NCBI RefSeq assembly: GCF_009720735.1 | Contig: NZ_WNKU01000015.1 | Coordinates: 1-64,000 of the forward strand | From: Heliobacterium mobile | Lineage (GTDB): Bacteria; Bacillota; Desulfitobacteriia; Heliobacteriales; Heliobacteriaceae | Length of the DNA stretch: 64,000 nucleotides | Direction: 5' to 3' | In this document: positions 23,815-33,759 of the stretch, in pieces | Layout of the letters: each line of letters starts with the position of its first letter | Position numbering within the stretch: position 1 is the first letter of the stretch | Made by a program: the position numbers and the translations under genes | Notes under the pieces: model-generated | Seen by the model: only the letters and a program-made list of their open reading frames with translations | Database searches by the model: none | Told to the model about the DNA's origin: nothing

Positions 23815-24729
23815 TTAACTGGCTTTATCCCACATCGTTTTTGGTAACTTCCCTACTGTTTCCATCAGCAACTCATACACGTCCAGGTCAAGTACATCAG
23901 CCTGGGCGTTTTTATTTTTTGATACCAGTTGTCGAAGGGTGGGCCGCTTTTCCCGTAGCTTTCGCATCGCTCGGTTATGCCCCTCGATATGGGGGCCGTG
24001 GTATTCCTTCAATGTGTCCCACTTCTCGGGGTCCAGTGTGCGGACAGCCTCGAACATGGAATTAACGATGTCTCGAGTTTCCCCTTGAGCACCCCGTTCC
24101 CAGATACGCTGCTTGAACACGTTCTTCACCAGAGCTTCCTCGGAAAAATCCAACATAAATGGTGGCATCATCACTCCCATGGGATATAACGATCGGATGG
24201 CTTGCAGAGATTCTTCCGGGTGCTCTTTCCGAAGCTGGTCACACCGGGTCAACTGTTCCTCAATGATTCGGTGGTACAGCCAAGGGTCTTTCGCTTCATA
24301 GGGCACTACTAATCCCCAAGGTTTGTTCGCTCGGAATCCTCCGGCGATCCTACGGTTGCGGATGGTGTAGGTGATGAGATGATCATAGGCCGTCTTGCTC
24401 ACGCCAATATAAAGGAAGGTTACTGTCTCACCACGGATAGGCTCATAGGAATGACCAGCTTTGACCATACCGTCGAGGAATCGGTTGGTATTACCCATAT
24501 CGTCATACTTACCAAGATACAGGGCCGATGCGAAAGCACTGGACTTCCTGCCTTTGTCGGTGACTCGCAAGGCGATCACTCGGCCATGCTGGATCGGTGT
24601 GAATCCTTCGTTGACGAAGTTTTCGTTGATGAAAAGTTCTAGGTTACGGATGTCGTTAATCCGTTCCGGTTCTAAATGAATACGTTCATTCCAGCAGATT
24701 GGATTAAGATCGATAGTAAATCTAGGCAA
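23815..24729 (-). CDS. Divergent ThyX-like protein (putative flavin-dependent thymidylate synthase)
   Basis: A 304-aa protein whose layout recalls ThyX: a central [15 protein letters not shown] segment where ThyX has RHRxxSxNxxSxR, then [12 protein letters not shown] and [19 protein letters not shown], resembling the C-terminal substrate helices. The signature Ser residues are absent, so activity is doubtful. Context is supportive: dUTPase overlaps its start and NrdD, NrdG and a dNMP kinase are in the operon. TTG start at 24729 with AAGGGAG 8 nt upstream inside the dUTPase tail. Confidence 0.4.
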   Translation of the reverse strand: MPRFTIDLNPICWNERIHLEPERINDIRNLELFINENFVNEGFTPIQHGRVIALRVTDKGRKSSAFASALYLGKYDDMGNTNRFLDGMVKAGHSYEPIRGETVTFLYIGVSKTAYDHLITYTIRNRRIAGGFRANKPWGLVVPYEAKDPWLYHRIIEEQLTRCDQLRKEHPEESLQAIRSLYPMGVMMPPFMLDFSEEALVKNVFKQRIWERGAQGETRDIVNSMFEAVRTLDPEKWDTLKEYHGPHIEGHNRAMRKLREKRPTLRQLVSKNKNAQADVLDLDVYELLMETVGKLPKTMWDKAS

Positions 24730-25225
24730 TTGCTTTGCTCCCTTCTGTACCGGTATGTCCAAATCCGCCAGAGCCACGTTGAGTTTTTGGCAGTGATTCA
24801 TGATCAGTAAATTCAACATTGAATAACACAGGCTGAAAAACCAGTTGGGCAATTCTATCTCCTTCAAGGATGCGAAACGGATCGTATCCGAGATTGATTA
24901 AAATAACTCCGATTTCTCCAAGGTAATCCGCGTCGATAGTTCCCGGTGAATTTAGCACAGTGATCCCTTCGTGTAAGGCCAATCCACTGCGAGGGCGTAC
25001 CTGAGCTTCAATGCCATCCGGTAGTTGTATTGCTATACCCGTTCTTACAAAGACTCGTTCATTTGGATATACCCAAAACTCTCGATAGCCTAACTTTTTT
25101 TCCCTAAGATAAAGCTCGTCGATGGGAAAGACGCCAAGAGCATGAAGGTCGAAACCACTGGAGAATTCAGTTTGTCTTTTCGGAAAGATGGCATCCTGAT
25201 GAAGGCGAATAATCTCGATATTCAT
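24722..25225 (-). CDS. dut: dUTPase (deoxyuridine triphosphatase)
   Basis: A 167-aa trimeric dUTPase that hydrolyses dUTP to dUMP, limiting uracil in DNA and feeding dTMP synthesis. Family motifs in order: [40 protein letters not shown] and a C-terminal [11 protein letters not shown]-loop-like arm. Start at MNIEII with GGAGG upstream, 35 codons inside the longer frame. Overlaps the ThyX-like gene by 8 bp. Confidence 0.9.
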   Translation of the reverse strand: MNIEIIRLHQDAIFPKRQTEFSSGFDLHALGVFPIDELYLREKKLGYREFWVYPNERVFVRTGIAIQLPDGIEAQVRPRSGLALHEGITVLNSPGTIDADYLGEIGVILINLGYDPFRILEGDRIAQLVFQPVLFNVEFTDHESLPKTQRGSGGFGHTGTEGSKAIA

Positions 25226-25235
25226 CTGGTCCCTC

Positions 25236-27146
25236 CTACCCTGCTTGCTGCAGTTCATTAAATTGCCGCTTTGGATACTCGTAATTCTTCCGAACATCGC
25301 CCCAGGAAGATACCTTCGTGAAGTACCCAATCACCCGCGTCATATAGTCCACTATGGGCTGTCCGCAGATGGGGCAGGTCTTATCTGTTCCGATGACTGA
25401 GGTGTGTCCGTTCGCGCAAACCCCGAATCCATAGTTGATAGCGAAGTGTTCCACTCCCTCTGACAAGGAAATCAGGATGAGTTTCTTCATTATAATAGGG
25501 TCGGTAATCTGTTCCTGAACGTTGAGATGCAAAATGCCTCCGCCACTAACGTGCTTCATGAAACGACCAGTTAAGTGAATGCGATCGGTGGTTCCCATTT
25601 CAGCAATCAAGGGAACGTACTGGTTCGAGTACAATTCAAAAGGCTGTAGTTTTCGATATAACAGCCGGTCCTTTTTCGCCAACGTAACAGCTGTACTTTC
25701 CGCCGGGATTTCCTCAGTGTTGAATGAATGACCTGTTCCTCGGCTGAAGATTTGGGCGTATTCCTCCGTCCGCTTCAGTACCTTTTCGGTAAACGATTGC
25801 CCTTCTTCACTTTCCATCGGCATCCCCATAAACTCGCACATCTCGTACTGGCCGTGGATACCGATTGTTGAGAACAGCATGTCCAGCGAAAACCAGCCAA
25901 GCGGCTTAAAGAATTTGAGAAATCCCTTTTCTACTCTTCTGCGCAGAATCTCTTCCCGATGAACCAACAGCAAATCCTTCGCCATCTGCGCTCGCCGTTC
26001 CAACAGCGTGAAGAAGTGCTTTTCATCACGGGCATCTAACGCTAGTCTTGGGAAGTTGATAGTGACTACCCGGTGAGAGCCAATATTGAGACCGCCGTTA
26101 CCAAAACTGTCGGCCCGGTAGCTCATGCGTTCGGTATCGTTTACATAACGGCAGCACATTGCAATCTTGGAGCCCTCGTTGGCGTAGATATTCAGCACAC
26201 CGAGCTTGACGTTAATCCGACTGATAAATTCGAGGAAGTCTTCATCTAGCGGCTGCCGGTTCTCATCCACACACAAGTTAGCCGTCATAACCGGGAAGCG
26301 GTACGGCAAGCCGGTCGCGGGATCTCCCTTGGCAAAGAACTCAGCGATGATTTTCTGGATTTGCATCACGTACTCTACGTCCACTTCCGAGCCATCAGGG
26401 TAGCGGTATTCGGAGAAGAGTTTCGTGAGGTTTTCCCGGTCAAAGATGGATACGTTAGAAAACGGTGACTGCCCGCTGGTGCGAAACTTGTTATTGGCCA
26501 CGTGAACAAACTTCTGCCAGAGGTTGACGATGTAATCTTGGTCCTCAGCGTTTTCCGGATTGCGTCCTTCCTGTTTTAGATACCATGCAAGGTTGAGGAT
26601 AAGATCACCGGGAGCCACTGCACCGGCAAACTCTTGACTCAGGTCCATCACGACTTCGGTCACTTGGGCCATGAAGCTGTCCGACCGTTTGGGCGGCAGA
26701 CTTCGCAATTGCCCATAGGGCCGACCCTCAATCATCAAGTTTGCCGTGGAAAAAGCGAAGCAGTACGGAATCTGAATCCCTTGCCCAGAGCTATCGTGAA
26801 AATACAATTCACCCCGCCATATGGCAGATATCAGCTTGTTCGCCCGATTAAGACCGAAGCGTTTTTTGCTGTACCGCCACAGCAGATAGTACCCTTCCAA
26901 CTTCAAGATACCTTTGGTGACCTCCGCCTGATAGTTGTTGGCAGACAGCTCCTCATTGGAGTTAGCGTTCTGATCGACGCTGGCATCGGCCAGTCGTTTA
27001 GTGAAGTAATCATGGGACATCTGTCCGACATCGACCTTGTTCGGGCTGATTCCTTCCAGTTCCAACATCTTCAGTCCCACGGGATCTTCGGCGAACTTCT
27101 GATAGAGCGTATCGAATCCCGGTTCAAAAGTAAGCGATATCTTCAA
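25236..27146 (-). CDS. nrdD: Anaerobic ribonucleoside-triphosphate reductase
   Basis: A 636-aa glycyl-radical enzyme reducing NTPs to dNTPs without oxygen. The C-terminus carries the zinc site (CANGHTS ... CPICGQ) and radical-site loop RVIGYFT. It lacks a long N-terminal ATP-cone, being somewhat shorter than host NrdD. The activase gene overlaps its start by four bases. Indicates phage growth under low oxygen. Confidence 0.9.
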   Translation of the reverse strand: MKISLTFEPGFDTLYQKFAEDPVGLKMLELEGISPNKVDVGQMSHDYFTKRLADASVDQNANSNEELSANNYQAEVTKGILKLEGYYLLWRYSKKRFGLNRANKLISAIWRGELYFHDSSGQGIQIPYCFAFSTANLMIEGRPYGQLRSLPPKRSDSFMAQVTEVVMDLSQEFAGAVAPGDLILNLAWYLKQEGRNPENAEDQDYIVNLWQKFVHVANNKFRTSGQSPFSNVSIFDRENLTKLFSEYRYPDGSEVDVEYVMQIQKIIAEFFAKGDPATGLPYRFPVMTANLCVDENRQPLDEDFLEFISRINVKLGVLNIYANEGSKIAMCCRYVNDTERMSYRADSFGNGGLNIGSHRVVTINFPRLALDARDEKHFFTLLERRAQMAKDLLLVHREEILRRRVEKGFLKFFKPLGWFSLDMLFSTIGIHGQYEMCEFMGMPMESEEGQSFTEKVLKRTEEYAQIFSRGTGHSFNTEEIPAESTAVTLAKKDRLLYRKLQPFELYSNQYVPLIAEMGTTDRIHLTGRFMKHVSGGGILHLNVQEQITDPIIMKKLILISLSEGVEHFAINYGFGVCANGHTSVIGTDKTCPICGQPIVDYMTRVIGYFTKVSSWGDVRKNYEYPKRQFNELQQAG

Positions 27147-27595
27147 GCTACCTTCTCCTTCCGTTGGTCAAGTACAACTTGGTTGGAACTGGCCGGGAAT
27201 CCGCCAGTGTGTAAGTCCTGACGGTATTCTCCGGCGATGATGACATCGCATAGGTCGATAATGTCGTCGGAAATCGAGAAGATGTTATATCCGGTGTACA
27301 GCCATGTGCTCAATCCGATGGATTTGACTGCCGCCAACAATACCTTCAACGCATCAGGCTGATCCATCGGCTCTCCGCCAACAAAGACCACTGCATCATA
27401 GAATCGTTGGTTCGCTCGGATTCGTTGAATAATCTCGTCGGTATCAGTCTCTTCCCCACCGTCAAAAGACTGCAGTTCAGGATTGTGGCAACCAAGACAC
27501 CTCCGTCGGCATCCTTGAAAAAAGATGCTGAAGGCGATACCGTCGGCATCGGATGTATTCAGGTCGTTGAATCCAGCAATCCGAACTGTGGCCAT
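27143..27595 (-). CDS. nrdG: Anaerobic ribonucleotide reductase activating protein (radical SAM)
   Basis: A 150-aa radical-SAM activase that uses SAM and a 4Fe-4S cluster to generate the glycyl radical on NrdD. The CRRRCLGC motif (CxxxCxxC) near residue 30 ligates the cluster; FVGGEPMDQP is the SAM-binding GGE motif. ATG overlaps the upstream stop (TGATG) and the end overlaps nrdD. Confidence 0.9.
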   Translation of the reverse strand: MATVRIAGFNDLNTSDADGIAFSIFFQGCRRRCLGCHNPELQSFDGGEETDTDEIIQRIRANQRFYDAVVFVGGEPMDQPDALKVLLAAVKSIGLSTWLYTGYNIFSISDDIIDLCDVIIAGEYRQDLHTGGFPASSNQVVLDQRKEKVA

Positions 27596-27927
27596 CACGC
27601 CACCTCCGATACGCTATCAACAGTGACCTTCCATTTACGAAATCCCTGCCTGTCCACCCACACCCAGAACTCAAAGTCAATTACTTCATCAATGTTGTGC
27701 TCTTTAATGGTTGCTTGGATATCGGTAATCTCTTTTCGATATGCCGCCATAGAGAACCGCTTGGTTCGTTTGGACTGTACGGCCAAGATACGTCTTCGGC
27801 TGATACCGAGCACATCCACCTTGGAATGAGAACCGGCTGATCGAACAACTAGGAACCCTCGGTCGGTCAACTCATGAACAATTTTTCGCTCAATCTCATA
27901 TCCCCGCTGATAATTCGTGCGCCCCAT
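27595..27927 (-). CDS. Hjc-like Holliday junction resolvase
   Basis: A 110-aa PD-(D/E)XK-type nuclease resembling archaeal Hjc resolvases: GYEIERKIVHEL (catalytic Glu), RSAGSHSKVDVLGI (catalytic Asp) and AVQSKRTKR (Gln-x-Lys). It would resolve branched replication or packaging intermediates. Overlaps nrdG by one base. Confidence 0.75.
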   Translation of the reverse strand: MGRTNYQRGYEIERKIVHELTDRGFLVVRSAGSHSKVDVLGISRRRILAVQSKRTKRFSMAAYRKEITDIQATIKEHNIDEVIDFEFWVWVDRQGFRKWKVTVDSVSEVA

Positions 27928-28863
27928 TTACGCTGCCACCTGTTCCTTTACCTGATGGCAATGCGGTTTATATAGGCAGAAGAAACATTTCTCCACCATG
28001 GCCCGAGGCAGTTCATTGGCGTAGCACATACCGGCCACATCTGCGAACTTATCCAGCAGTCGATTACGATCTTTATCGGTTACCTTCATATAAAAGGCTC
28101 GCATGTCCGGTTTGGCTTGGGCTCCTTTAGTCCAGCTGTCTTTCGCTAGTGATTCATAGACAATGAGAAACTCGTCGAGGCCGAATAATAGTGAGTAAGC
28201 TACGCACTGCTCTTTGTGATCCGCTTGAGCATCCTTCATCTTGTACTCGCCGATAACTCCAAGAGTGGTGGACTTGGTCTTAAACTCCAGCCCAATCTTG
28301 CTGCCATCCGGTTGATATTGAAGGACACCATCCATCATGCCGTATAGCTGAAATCGTTGGCCGTTGTAATCATACTGCCGAACCTGCCGAATGTTCTTTT
28401 CCCATGCTGGTCGGTTGGTCGTTTTCGTCCGCACCACCGTAAACTTCGGTGCATCCAGATAGTTCTCGGCATACAGTAAATCTCGCTGCATGGCCCGGTG
28501 AACCGCCGAGCCGTTACGGGACCATCGTCGTTGATAGGGAAAGCGGTCAACAAAAGAGGCTTCCACCTTCTTAACCTTGAAATAAAGTTCCCGTTCACAT
28601 TTGTAGGCCGAAGAAGGCGAGAAAGTAATAACTCCTTTTTTGAACCCTAACTTGCTCGTATCGCTGTTCAAACCATCCAACTCATCCATGAGCAGATACT
28701 TTTCGATCTCGTTATCGTTCGGTTCCTCAATGGAATGAATTGCATCGAAGTGTCTAAGGATCGCTTTGGTTAACTCTTGGCCGCGATCGTTGGCGTCAGA
28801 TAAAACTTCCTGCCGGAGTTCCTTTGCTCCAACCCGATTAATTAAGCTGCCGATGCAAACCAC
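27928..28863 (-). CDS. PD-(D/E)XK nuclease superfamily protein (Cas4/RecB-like)
   Basis: About 311 aa. RecB-like nuclease features: SAYKCERELYFKV near the N-terminus, YGMMDGVLQYQPDG and IGLEFKTKS (catalytic Asp and Glu-x-Lys), and a C-terminal Cys cluster CFFCLYKPHC that may bind an iron-sulfur cluster as in Cas4/AddB. Likely a phage recombination exonuclease working beside PolA. Start uncertain: GTG at 28863 overlaps the polA 3' end by 22 bp; an ATG lies at 28890. Confidence 0.7.
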   Translation of the reverse strand: MVCIGSLINRVGAKELRQEVLSDANDRGQELTKAILRHFDAIHSIEEPNDNEIEKYLLMDELDGLNSDTSKLGFKKGVITFSPSSAYKCERELYFKVKKVEASFVDRFPYQRRWSRNGSAVHRAMQRDLLYAENYLDAPKFTVVRTKTTNRPAWEKNIRQVRQYDYNGQRFQLYGMMDGVLQYQPDGSKIGLEFKTKSTTLGVIGEYKMKDAQADHKEQCVAYSLLFGLDEFLIVYESLAKDSWTKGAQAKPDMRAFYMKVTDKDRNRLLDKFADVAGMCYANELPRAMVEKCFFCLYKPHCHQVKEQVAA

Positions 28864-31133
28864 TCCCCTTTCTTTACCCCTTCGCCCCATCGTTGCATAA
28901 TTTCGGTATCGACTTTTAACGGTACATCCAGTGAAGCCGCCGATGTCATACACGCCTCTATTTCCTTCACATCACACTCGGTAACGGTATCATCCACCAT
29001 CATCAATGCTTCATCGTGAACCGTGCCGCAAAGAGCCCAGCCCCGGCGACTACAATATTGATACAGGTTGAGCATCGCCCGCTTCATTACATCAGCGGCC
29101 GTTCCCTGAATGATGGCATTCACGCTCTGCCGTCGGGCTGATTCCACATCGCCTTTGACTTCATAGAATTTCCGTTTGAGGTTACGAGGGATATCTTTGT
29201 TGCGCCATACATTCAGCGGCAGTTCTTCCACTCCGAGAATCTCACAGATTTGTTTTACCAAAGAATCGTAGACCTTCGCTTTCTGGCGATGACCGGGAAA
29301 TCTTCGTTTTCGTCCATACAGAGTCTCCACATACTCATTTTCCTTGACCAACTCATGAGTATCTTTAATGAAGGAATGGACTTGTGGGTAGGTCTTATAG
29401 AAATCACCGATAAATTCATGGGCCTCTTCGACTGTAATGGTTAACTGACTTGCGAGCGTGAACATACTTGTTCCATACATACAAGCCAAGAGCCCAACCT
29501 TCATCATCTTCCGGTACTTTGACCCATCGCCGCACTCCTCGATGGGCTTCTTGAATACCCGGCTGGCCAGTGTAGAGTACAAATCCTGACCGTTCAAATA
29601 TGGCTCTTGAAGATGCTTGTCGCCGCTGATATGCGCCAGCACCCGTGGTTCGATTTGGGAAAAGTCACTACCAATGAGCAGCTTACCCGGTGGAGCGATT
29701 ATCAGCTTCCTTGCATTGGTCGGCAGGTTTTGCAGGTTCGGTTCGTTGCTAGAGAACCGGCCAGTCACGGTGGCCACCTGATTAAAAGAGCCATGAATCC
29801 GCCCATCGGACTTAATTCGTTCCGGCAACGCTTCAACATAGGTACTTAGGAGTTTTGTGAGTTCCCGGTACTTCAACAGGTACTCAATTCCGGGATGCTT
29901 GTCCTTTAAGGCTTTTAGCGTTTTCACATCGGTGGACCGGGCATTGACCTCAGGCAACTTCAGTTCATCGTACAGCTTCCGGGACAACTGGATGGGTGAG
30001 TTGCAGTTGATATTGCCGAAGTGGTCGGTCAGGGATTGTTCTAATTGATAAATCTCACTTCGCAGTTCCTCGCCGTACTGCCGGGCGTAGTTCTGGTCAA
30101 TAAGGAACCCGCACTGTTCCATATCGACACAGACCTCGATTAGCGGATTCTCCAGTTCCTGATATAGTTGATCCAGCTTACCTAGTCGCTGAAGGTGCTG
30201 CCGCTGCCATTCATAGAGCCTCCACGTGAGGTGCGTGTCCTTGGCGGCATAGACAAGGGCCACATCCAGCGGGACTTCATCAAAGCAGGTTTTCCCAAAG
30301 AGGTCTTCAAATGTGTGGCTGGTATCTTCAAATCCAAAATGTTTTCCGTATTTGGTGGCTAGATTCTTCAGGGCATAGGACGGTTCGTTTTCATTCAGCA
30401 GAGCCATTGCCACCCGTGTGTCGTGGGCCAATCCTCGCATCCGAACTCCGTGGCGAAGCAACATGTGCATATCATACTTCGCGTTGTGAAGCACCTTACC
30501 AATATTCGAATTGGTGAGCATCGCGGAAAGTGCCTTCAATACTACCGAGCGTTTCAACTGCTTCCCGGTTTTGTGGGCTACCGGGATATAGACGTGATAA
30601 TCCGCTCGGGGCAGGGTTAGGGACATGCCAACGATTGTATCGTTGTACACGTCCAAACCCGTTGTTTCCGTATCGAATGCTATAATAGGTTCTTCTTTCA
30701 AATCGACGATCAACTGCTCCAACTGCGATTCCGTTTGCACCAGCCGATAGTTTTCTGGTGTCTTGGCGACCATGTCTTTAAGGACCGATTCCTTTCGCTG
30801 GTCTTGCAAGTCGCGCCATAACCGCATGGCATGGGCCTTGGTAAACTTCTTAAGGCTTTCTACGCCAACGCCGATTTCATCGGCATCAATGGCAGACTTG
30901 ATCGACTTTAGGCGTTCCTTGTCAAGGTTCGAAAGGTTCGTTTGGAAAATTGCTTTCTTCGTAGTTCCTGTATGGCTGATCCATCCGGAGAACCACACTT
31001 CTTCCCAAGTGGGCTCTCGCTTCGCCATCTCCTTTCGTAACTGAGCCTCACGAATTCGATCCGAAGCATCCGCTTCAATGGGCTTTGGTAATCCCATGTT
31101 CAGTTCGGCCTCATCACCTCTTATTGTTTTCAA
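28842..31133 (-). CDS. Phage DNA polymerase I (family A) with 3'-5' exonuclease
   Basis: A 763-aa replicative polymerase. The DEDD exonuclease begins with FDTETTGLD (about 153-161). Polymerase motifs follow: motif A DFSQIEPRVLAHIS, motif B YRKMMKVGLLACMYG and motif C GTVHDEALM. It has no 5'-3' exonuclease domain and is longer at the N-terminus than a Klenow fragment, as in phage enzymes. It follows the SSB gene and heads the metabolism/recombination cluster. Confidence 0.9.
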   Translation of the reverse strand: MKTIRGDEAELNMGLPKPIEADASDRIREAQLRKEMAKREPTWEEVWFSGWISHTGTTKKAIFQTNLSNLDKERLKSIKSAIDADEIGVGVESLKKFTKAHAMRLWRDLQDQRKESVLKDMVAKTPENYRLVQTESQLEQLIVDLKEEPIIAFDTETTGLDVYNDTIVGMSLTLPRADYHVYIPVAHKTGKQLKRSVVLKALSAMLTNSNIGKVLHNAKYDMHMLLRHGVRMRGLAHDTRVAMALLNENEPSYALKNLATKYGKHFGFEDTSHTFEDLFGKTCFDEVPLDVALVYAAKDTHLTWRLYEWQRQHLQRLGKLDQLYQELENPLIEVCVDMEQCGFLIDQNYARQYGEELRSEIYQLEQSLTDHFGNINCNSPIQLSRKLYDELKLPEVNARSTDVKTLKALKDKHPGIEYLLKYRELTKLLSTYVEALPERIKSDGRIHGSFNQVATVTGRFSSNEPNLQNLPTNARKLIIAPPGKLLIGSDFSQIEPRVLAHISGDKHLQEPYLNGQDLYSTLASRVFKKPIEECGDGSKYRKMMKVGLLACMYGTSMFTLASQLTITVEEAHEFIGDFYKTYPQVHSFIKDTHELVKENEYVETLYGRKRRFPGHRQKAKVYDSLVKQICEILGVEELPLNVWRNKDIPRNLKRKFYEVKGDVESARRQSVNAIIQGTAADVMKRAMLNLYQYCSRRGWALCGTVHDEALMMVDDTVTECDVKEIEACMTSAASLDVPLKVDTEIMQRWGEGVKKGEWFASAA

Positions 31134-31151
31134 CAGATTTGCTCCTTTGAC

Positions 31152-31835
31152 TTAAAATACGTTTTCCGGTGTATCATCCGCTTCGATGGGTTTTACCCCA
31201 TCTTCCGTAACCTCGTCGCTAAAATACTTGTCCACCGGAAACCCAGCCTTCTCTAACTCATCGATCTGCTGTTTCCGGGTTCGAGGCTGGAGCACCGTAT
31301 CGTAGAAGTCTTCTTCCACAGTCATCTCATCAAAACGCCGGAATTTCTCACGATCCTCTGGTTTCAATTTAATGATGGGATTGAGCGTAAAACTGGTATC
31401 CACTTTCGTGCCGGTTCGTTTGAAGACAAAAGCCAAGTCGTGTAAGTCTTCCTTATACTGTTCAATGGACTCAATGATGTTTTGCGATTGTCCACGAGTG
31501 CCGTCGAACACACGAATGCTCCCTTCATCGATATCGGCCATCGCAAAAAGGTACCGTTTGCGAGCTCTGAGTCCCTGGTATTCTTCTAGCCCTGTTTTGG
31601 ATGCATCGCAATGAGCACATTTGTGATCTGCCGGTTCAATACAAGGTTGCGTGTATATGCCGTGTTGGTAGGAACCGTGTGCCAGGTATTCCACATAATC
31701 TTCAGGAGACAGCAATCGAACCCGAACAGAATCACCGTCTTTTAACCGGATATAGACTTTCTTAAAGTCGATATTAAAAGATTTCTTCGTCATGGATTCT
31801 TTTGCCGCTTTACCTCTTGCAGTGACAATAGACAC
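31152..31835 (-). CDS. Phage ssDNA-binding protein, gp32/gp2.5-like
   Basis: A 227-aa protein with a putative zinc site (HKCAHCDASKTG) followed by an OB-like segment (LRARKRYLFAMADIDEGSIRVFD) and an acidic tail, the layout of phage single-strand binding proteins. Upstream of PolA. The GTG at 31835 has GGAGG 7 nt upstream; the longer TTG frame is too close to it. Confidence 0.65.
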   Translation of the reverse strand: MSIVTARGKAAKESMTKKSFNIDFKKVYIRLKDGDSVRVRLLSPEDYVEYLAHGSYQHGIYTQPCIEPADHKCAHCDASKTGLEEYQGLRARKRYLFAMADIDEGSIRVFDGTRGQSQNIIESIEQYKEDLHDLAFVFKRTGTKVDTSFTLNPIIKLKPEDREKFRRFDEMTVEEDFYDTVLQPRTRKQQIDELEKAGFPVDKYFSDEVTEDGVKPIEADDTPENVF

Positions 31836-31911
31836 AAACAATTCCTCCCTAGTTAAACATTGTTATTACTATCGACGGACAAATTCGGTTATAATTGCAA
31901 CTGAACATTGT

Positions 31912-32523
31912 TTAGGCAACTTGCTCTTCTTGAGCAAGGAATTTGATTAGTTTTTTCTTTAGTCGGCTCATCGCCTGACGGGATTTCCCATCATACGATG
32001 GTGCGCCAAGCATTTTTGAGATTTCGTCAGGTTTAAATCCGTATTCTAACATTCGAATTATCCAACCATCATGCTCGTGAGTTTTGCAGAACTCATCGAG
32101 CATTTTTTTTGTCATCACTTGTTCTTCAAATATCTCTGTATCTTTAAGCATTTCGCTTAGTAAATCTCCGGTCTCACTATCTACATAATCTAAGGATAAC
32201 TTCAATTCGGGACTTATTTGTTTCTTGCCGTTGTAATGTCTGTAGAGTTTTATTGATTTTCGGTTTAACTTAAATCGGAAGAACGTGGTAAAATTCGAGT
32301 CCCCATTGTACTGAAGCGCCGCTTCCCAAACCGTTTCATTGAAGAGGCTCACAAGTTCCTCATACTCTAAGAAGCCTTTAGTACTAATGTTTCGTTTACG
32401 GGCTTCTTTCGTCACAATGGATTTCATTAACTCGAAGAGTTCGTTAAGTGCTTCTTCATCACCCTCCTTTGCAACCTTCGTGGCTAATTGGTTGGCTTTT
32501 TGGTCTAATTCCTGGTAAATCAA
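31912..32523 (-). CDS. Sigma-70-like RNA polymerase factor
   Basis: A 203-aa protein with a region 2-like segment (YEELVSLFNETVWEAALQY ... FTTFFRFKLNRKS) and a region 4-like HTH (FKPDEISKMLGAPSYDGKSRQAMSRLKKKL). First gene of the leftward metabolism operon, behind a conserved promoter-like element. It may redirect host polymerase to phage promoters. Confidence 0.65.
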   Translation of the reverse strand: MIYQELDQKANQLATKVAKEGDEEALNELFELMKSIVTKEARKRNISTKGFLEYEELVSLFNETVWEAALQYNGDSNFTTFFRFKLNRKSIKLYRHYNGKKQISPELKLSLDYVDSETGDLLSEMLKDTEIFEEQVMTKKMLDEFCKTHEHDGWIIRMLEYGFKPDEISKMLGAPSYDGKSRQAMSRLKKKLIKFLAQEEQVA

Positions 32524-32571
32524 TTTCAGCGTCCTTTCTCATTCCTGTTTAGTGTTCGAGAGGATGTATTA

Positions 32572-32611
32572 CCCCTCTAATTATCAATGTCGCTTTTTTT
32601 CACCGTTTGTG
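32572..32611 (-). promoter_or_regulatory. Conserved early-operon upstream element, copy 1
   Basis: On the minus strand it reads GTGAAAAAAAGCGACATTGA then TAATTAGAGGGG. A near-identical block is upstream of the initiator operon at 39447-39481. GATAAT can serve as a -10 box; a -35 is unclear. Likely phage promoter or activator site. Confidence 0.6.
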
Positions 32612-32659
32612 ACATCGAAACGCCAAATCAATGATTACCAATTAAATCCGTGGGCAAGT

Positions 32660-32738
32660 TTGGTGATCAAGGGGAAAATAAAAACGGTGGCGAGGGACAT
32701 GGAACGAATCCAGTGAAACCTCGGCAACCGTTTTTTTG
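32660..32738 (+). promoter_or_regulatory. S-box-like (SAM-I) 5' motif fused to a terminator
   Basis: GATCAAGGGG, then GGTGGCGAGGGAC and TGAAACCTCGGCAACCG reproduce the P1/P2 core of S-box leaders (AGGTGGAGGGAC ... GATGAAACCCGGCAACC). After GGCAACCG the sequence runs straight into TTTTTTT, so P3/P4 are missing and the P2-like stem acts as a terminator (probably bidirectional). SAM binding is doubtful. Confidence 0.45.
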
Positions 32739-32814
32739 ATCCCATTTTTAACTTTACGTTGTCGGCATTTTCGTTGAACTAGTTGGTTAAAATAGCGACA
32801 CCCTTACGATACCA

Positions 32815-32835
32815 CTATTCGTACAGGGCGAATAG
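32815..32835. promoter_or_regulatory. Candidate repressor operator
   Basis: An inverted repeat CTATTCG tacaggg CGAATAG lies about 95 bp before the HTH gene, between the divergent operons. It suits a dimeric repressor. No second copy was seen. Confidence 0.4.
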
Positions 32836-32930
32836 ATGTAAAACGCTGGAATCCAAATTGCACATAGAGTCTCTTTGTTGTGGGAAATGTAATTTTGGGC
32901 CTAAATGGGATACATCAGAGAGGATAAACC

Positions 32931-33383
32931 ATGGCCGAAAGGAAACAAACTGCCCGTGAACAGGCTGATCAACTACATCGACAGGCAGATGCCGGTGAAT
33001 ATCTCCGAGATATTCGGGAAAAAAAAGGAATTACATTAACTCAGCTTAGTGAAAAAATCGGCGTATCTGCTGCGTATTTGTCTGGGTTGGAGCGGGGATT
33101 TAAAATGCCAAGTGACAAATTAATTATGGAATTGGCTGATTTTTACAAACTTGACACCGAAGATTTATTTAACCGTTTTGGTAAAGTTTCTGCTACGGCG
33201 ACAACGGTATTAGAGAAAAATCCAGGAATACAAAAAACACTCGCAACAATTTCTAGGGATCCACGAATTCCCGAAGATAAAAAGCAGGCCATGTATGACG
33301 AGTTTTTTAATGTATATCTTACCTATCTTCGGGAAATCGGCGAGGAGCCTTATGATCATAGAAGAGGTAGCGATGATGATTAA
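32931..33383 (+). CDS. Xre-family HTH repressor
   Basis: A 150-aa DNA-binding protein, probably the lysogeny regulator. The Xre HTH is at about 20-75: LRDIREKKGITLTQLSEKIG, then AAYLSGLERGFKMPS, followed by a helical tail without a peptidase domain. It faces right, divergent from the sigma-like operon, and overlaps the next gene by 11 bp. ATG start behind AGAGAGG. Confidence 0.75.
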   Translation: MAERKQTAREQADQLHRQADAGEYLRDIREKKGITLTQLSEKIGVSAAYLSGLERGFKMPSDKLIMELADFYKLDTEDLFNRFGKVSATATTVLEKNPGIQKTLATISRDPRIPEDKKQAMYDEFFNVYLTYLREIGEEPYDHRRGSDDD

Positions 33384-33759
33384 ACCAACTACAATTGAAA
33401 TTGTCTTGGCGATCAAAGCATTGGGTTTGGCCATAGCCATCATTACATGGGCCATCGGTTGTTGGTTTTTCCTCCAAATTCGGTTAAATCGAGAGCAAAG
33501 CGAAAATACATTAAGCAAGATGCCGGTAGGTAACGGGAAGGAAGTCATGTTTACGAATCCAGAAACTGCTGGGGAAGTATTTGAGCTTATTTTTCGGTTT
33601 ATCCAGTTTAAGCTAAACCCAAAGGAAGTCAGTGTCCCCAGAAACCGGAGACGATCAGCGTGGATAATGGGGTCTGCCTTGGCAATCGCAACCATTTCTC
33701 TACTGTATGCATTCTACATTTTTGATCGGTTAATTCGGTTTTTGATGTCCGCTATATAA
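33373..33759 (+). CDS. Membrane protein coupled to the repressor gene
   Basis: A 128-aa protein with an N-terminal TM helix (about 10-32) and a C-terminal TM helix (about 98-120) around a soluble middle. ATG at 33373 overlaps the repressor end; AGAGG is upstream. Its last 30 bp overlap the convergent primase gene. No family recognised. Pairing with a lysogeny repressor suggests expression in the lysogen, possibly for exclusion. Confidence 0.55.
   Translation: MMIKPTTIEIVLAIKALGLAIAIITWAIGCWFFLQIRLNREQSENTLSKMPVGNGKEVMFTNPETAGEVFELIFRFIQFKLNPKEVSVPRNRRRSAWIMGSALAIATISLLYAFYIFDRLIRFLMSAI

Noticed and set aside
33210-33695. 161-aa minus-strand frame
   Set aside because: Antisense to the repressor/membrane pair, which has HTH signature and RBS.
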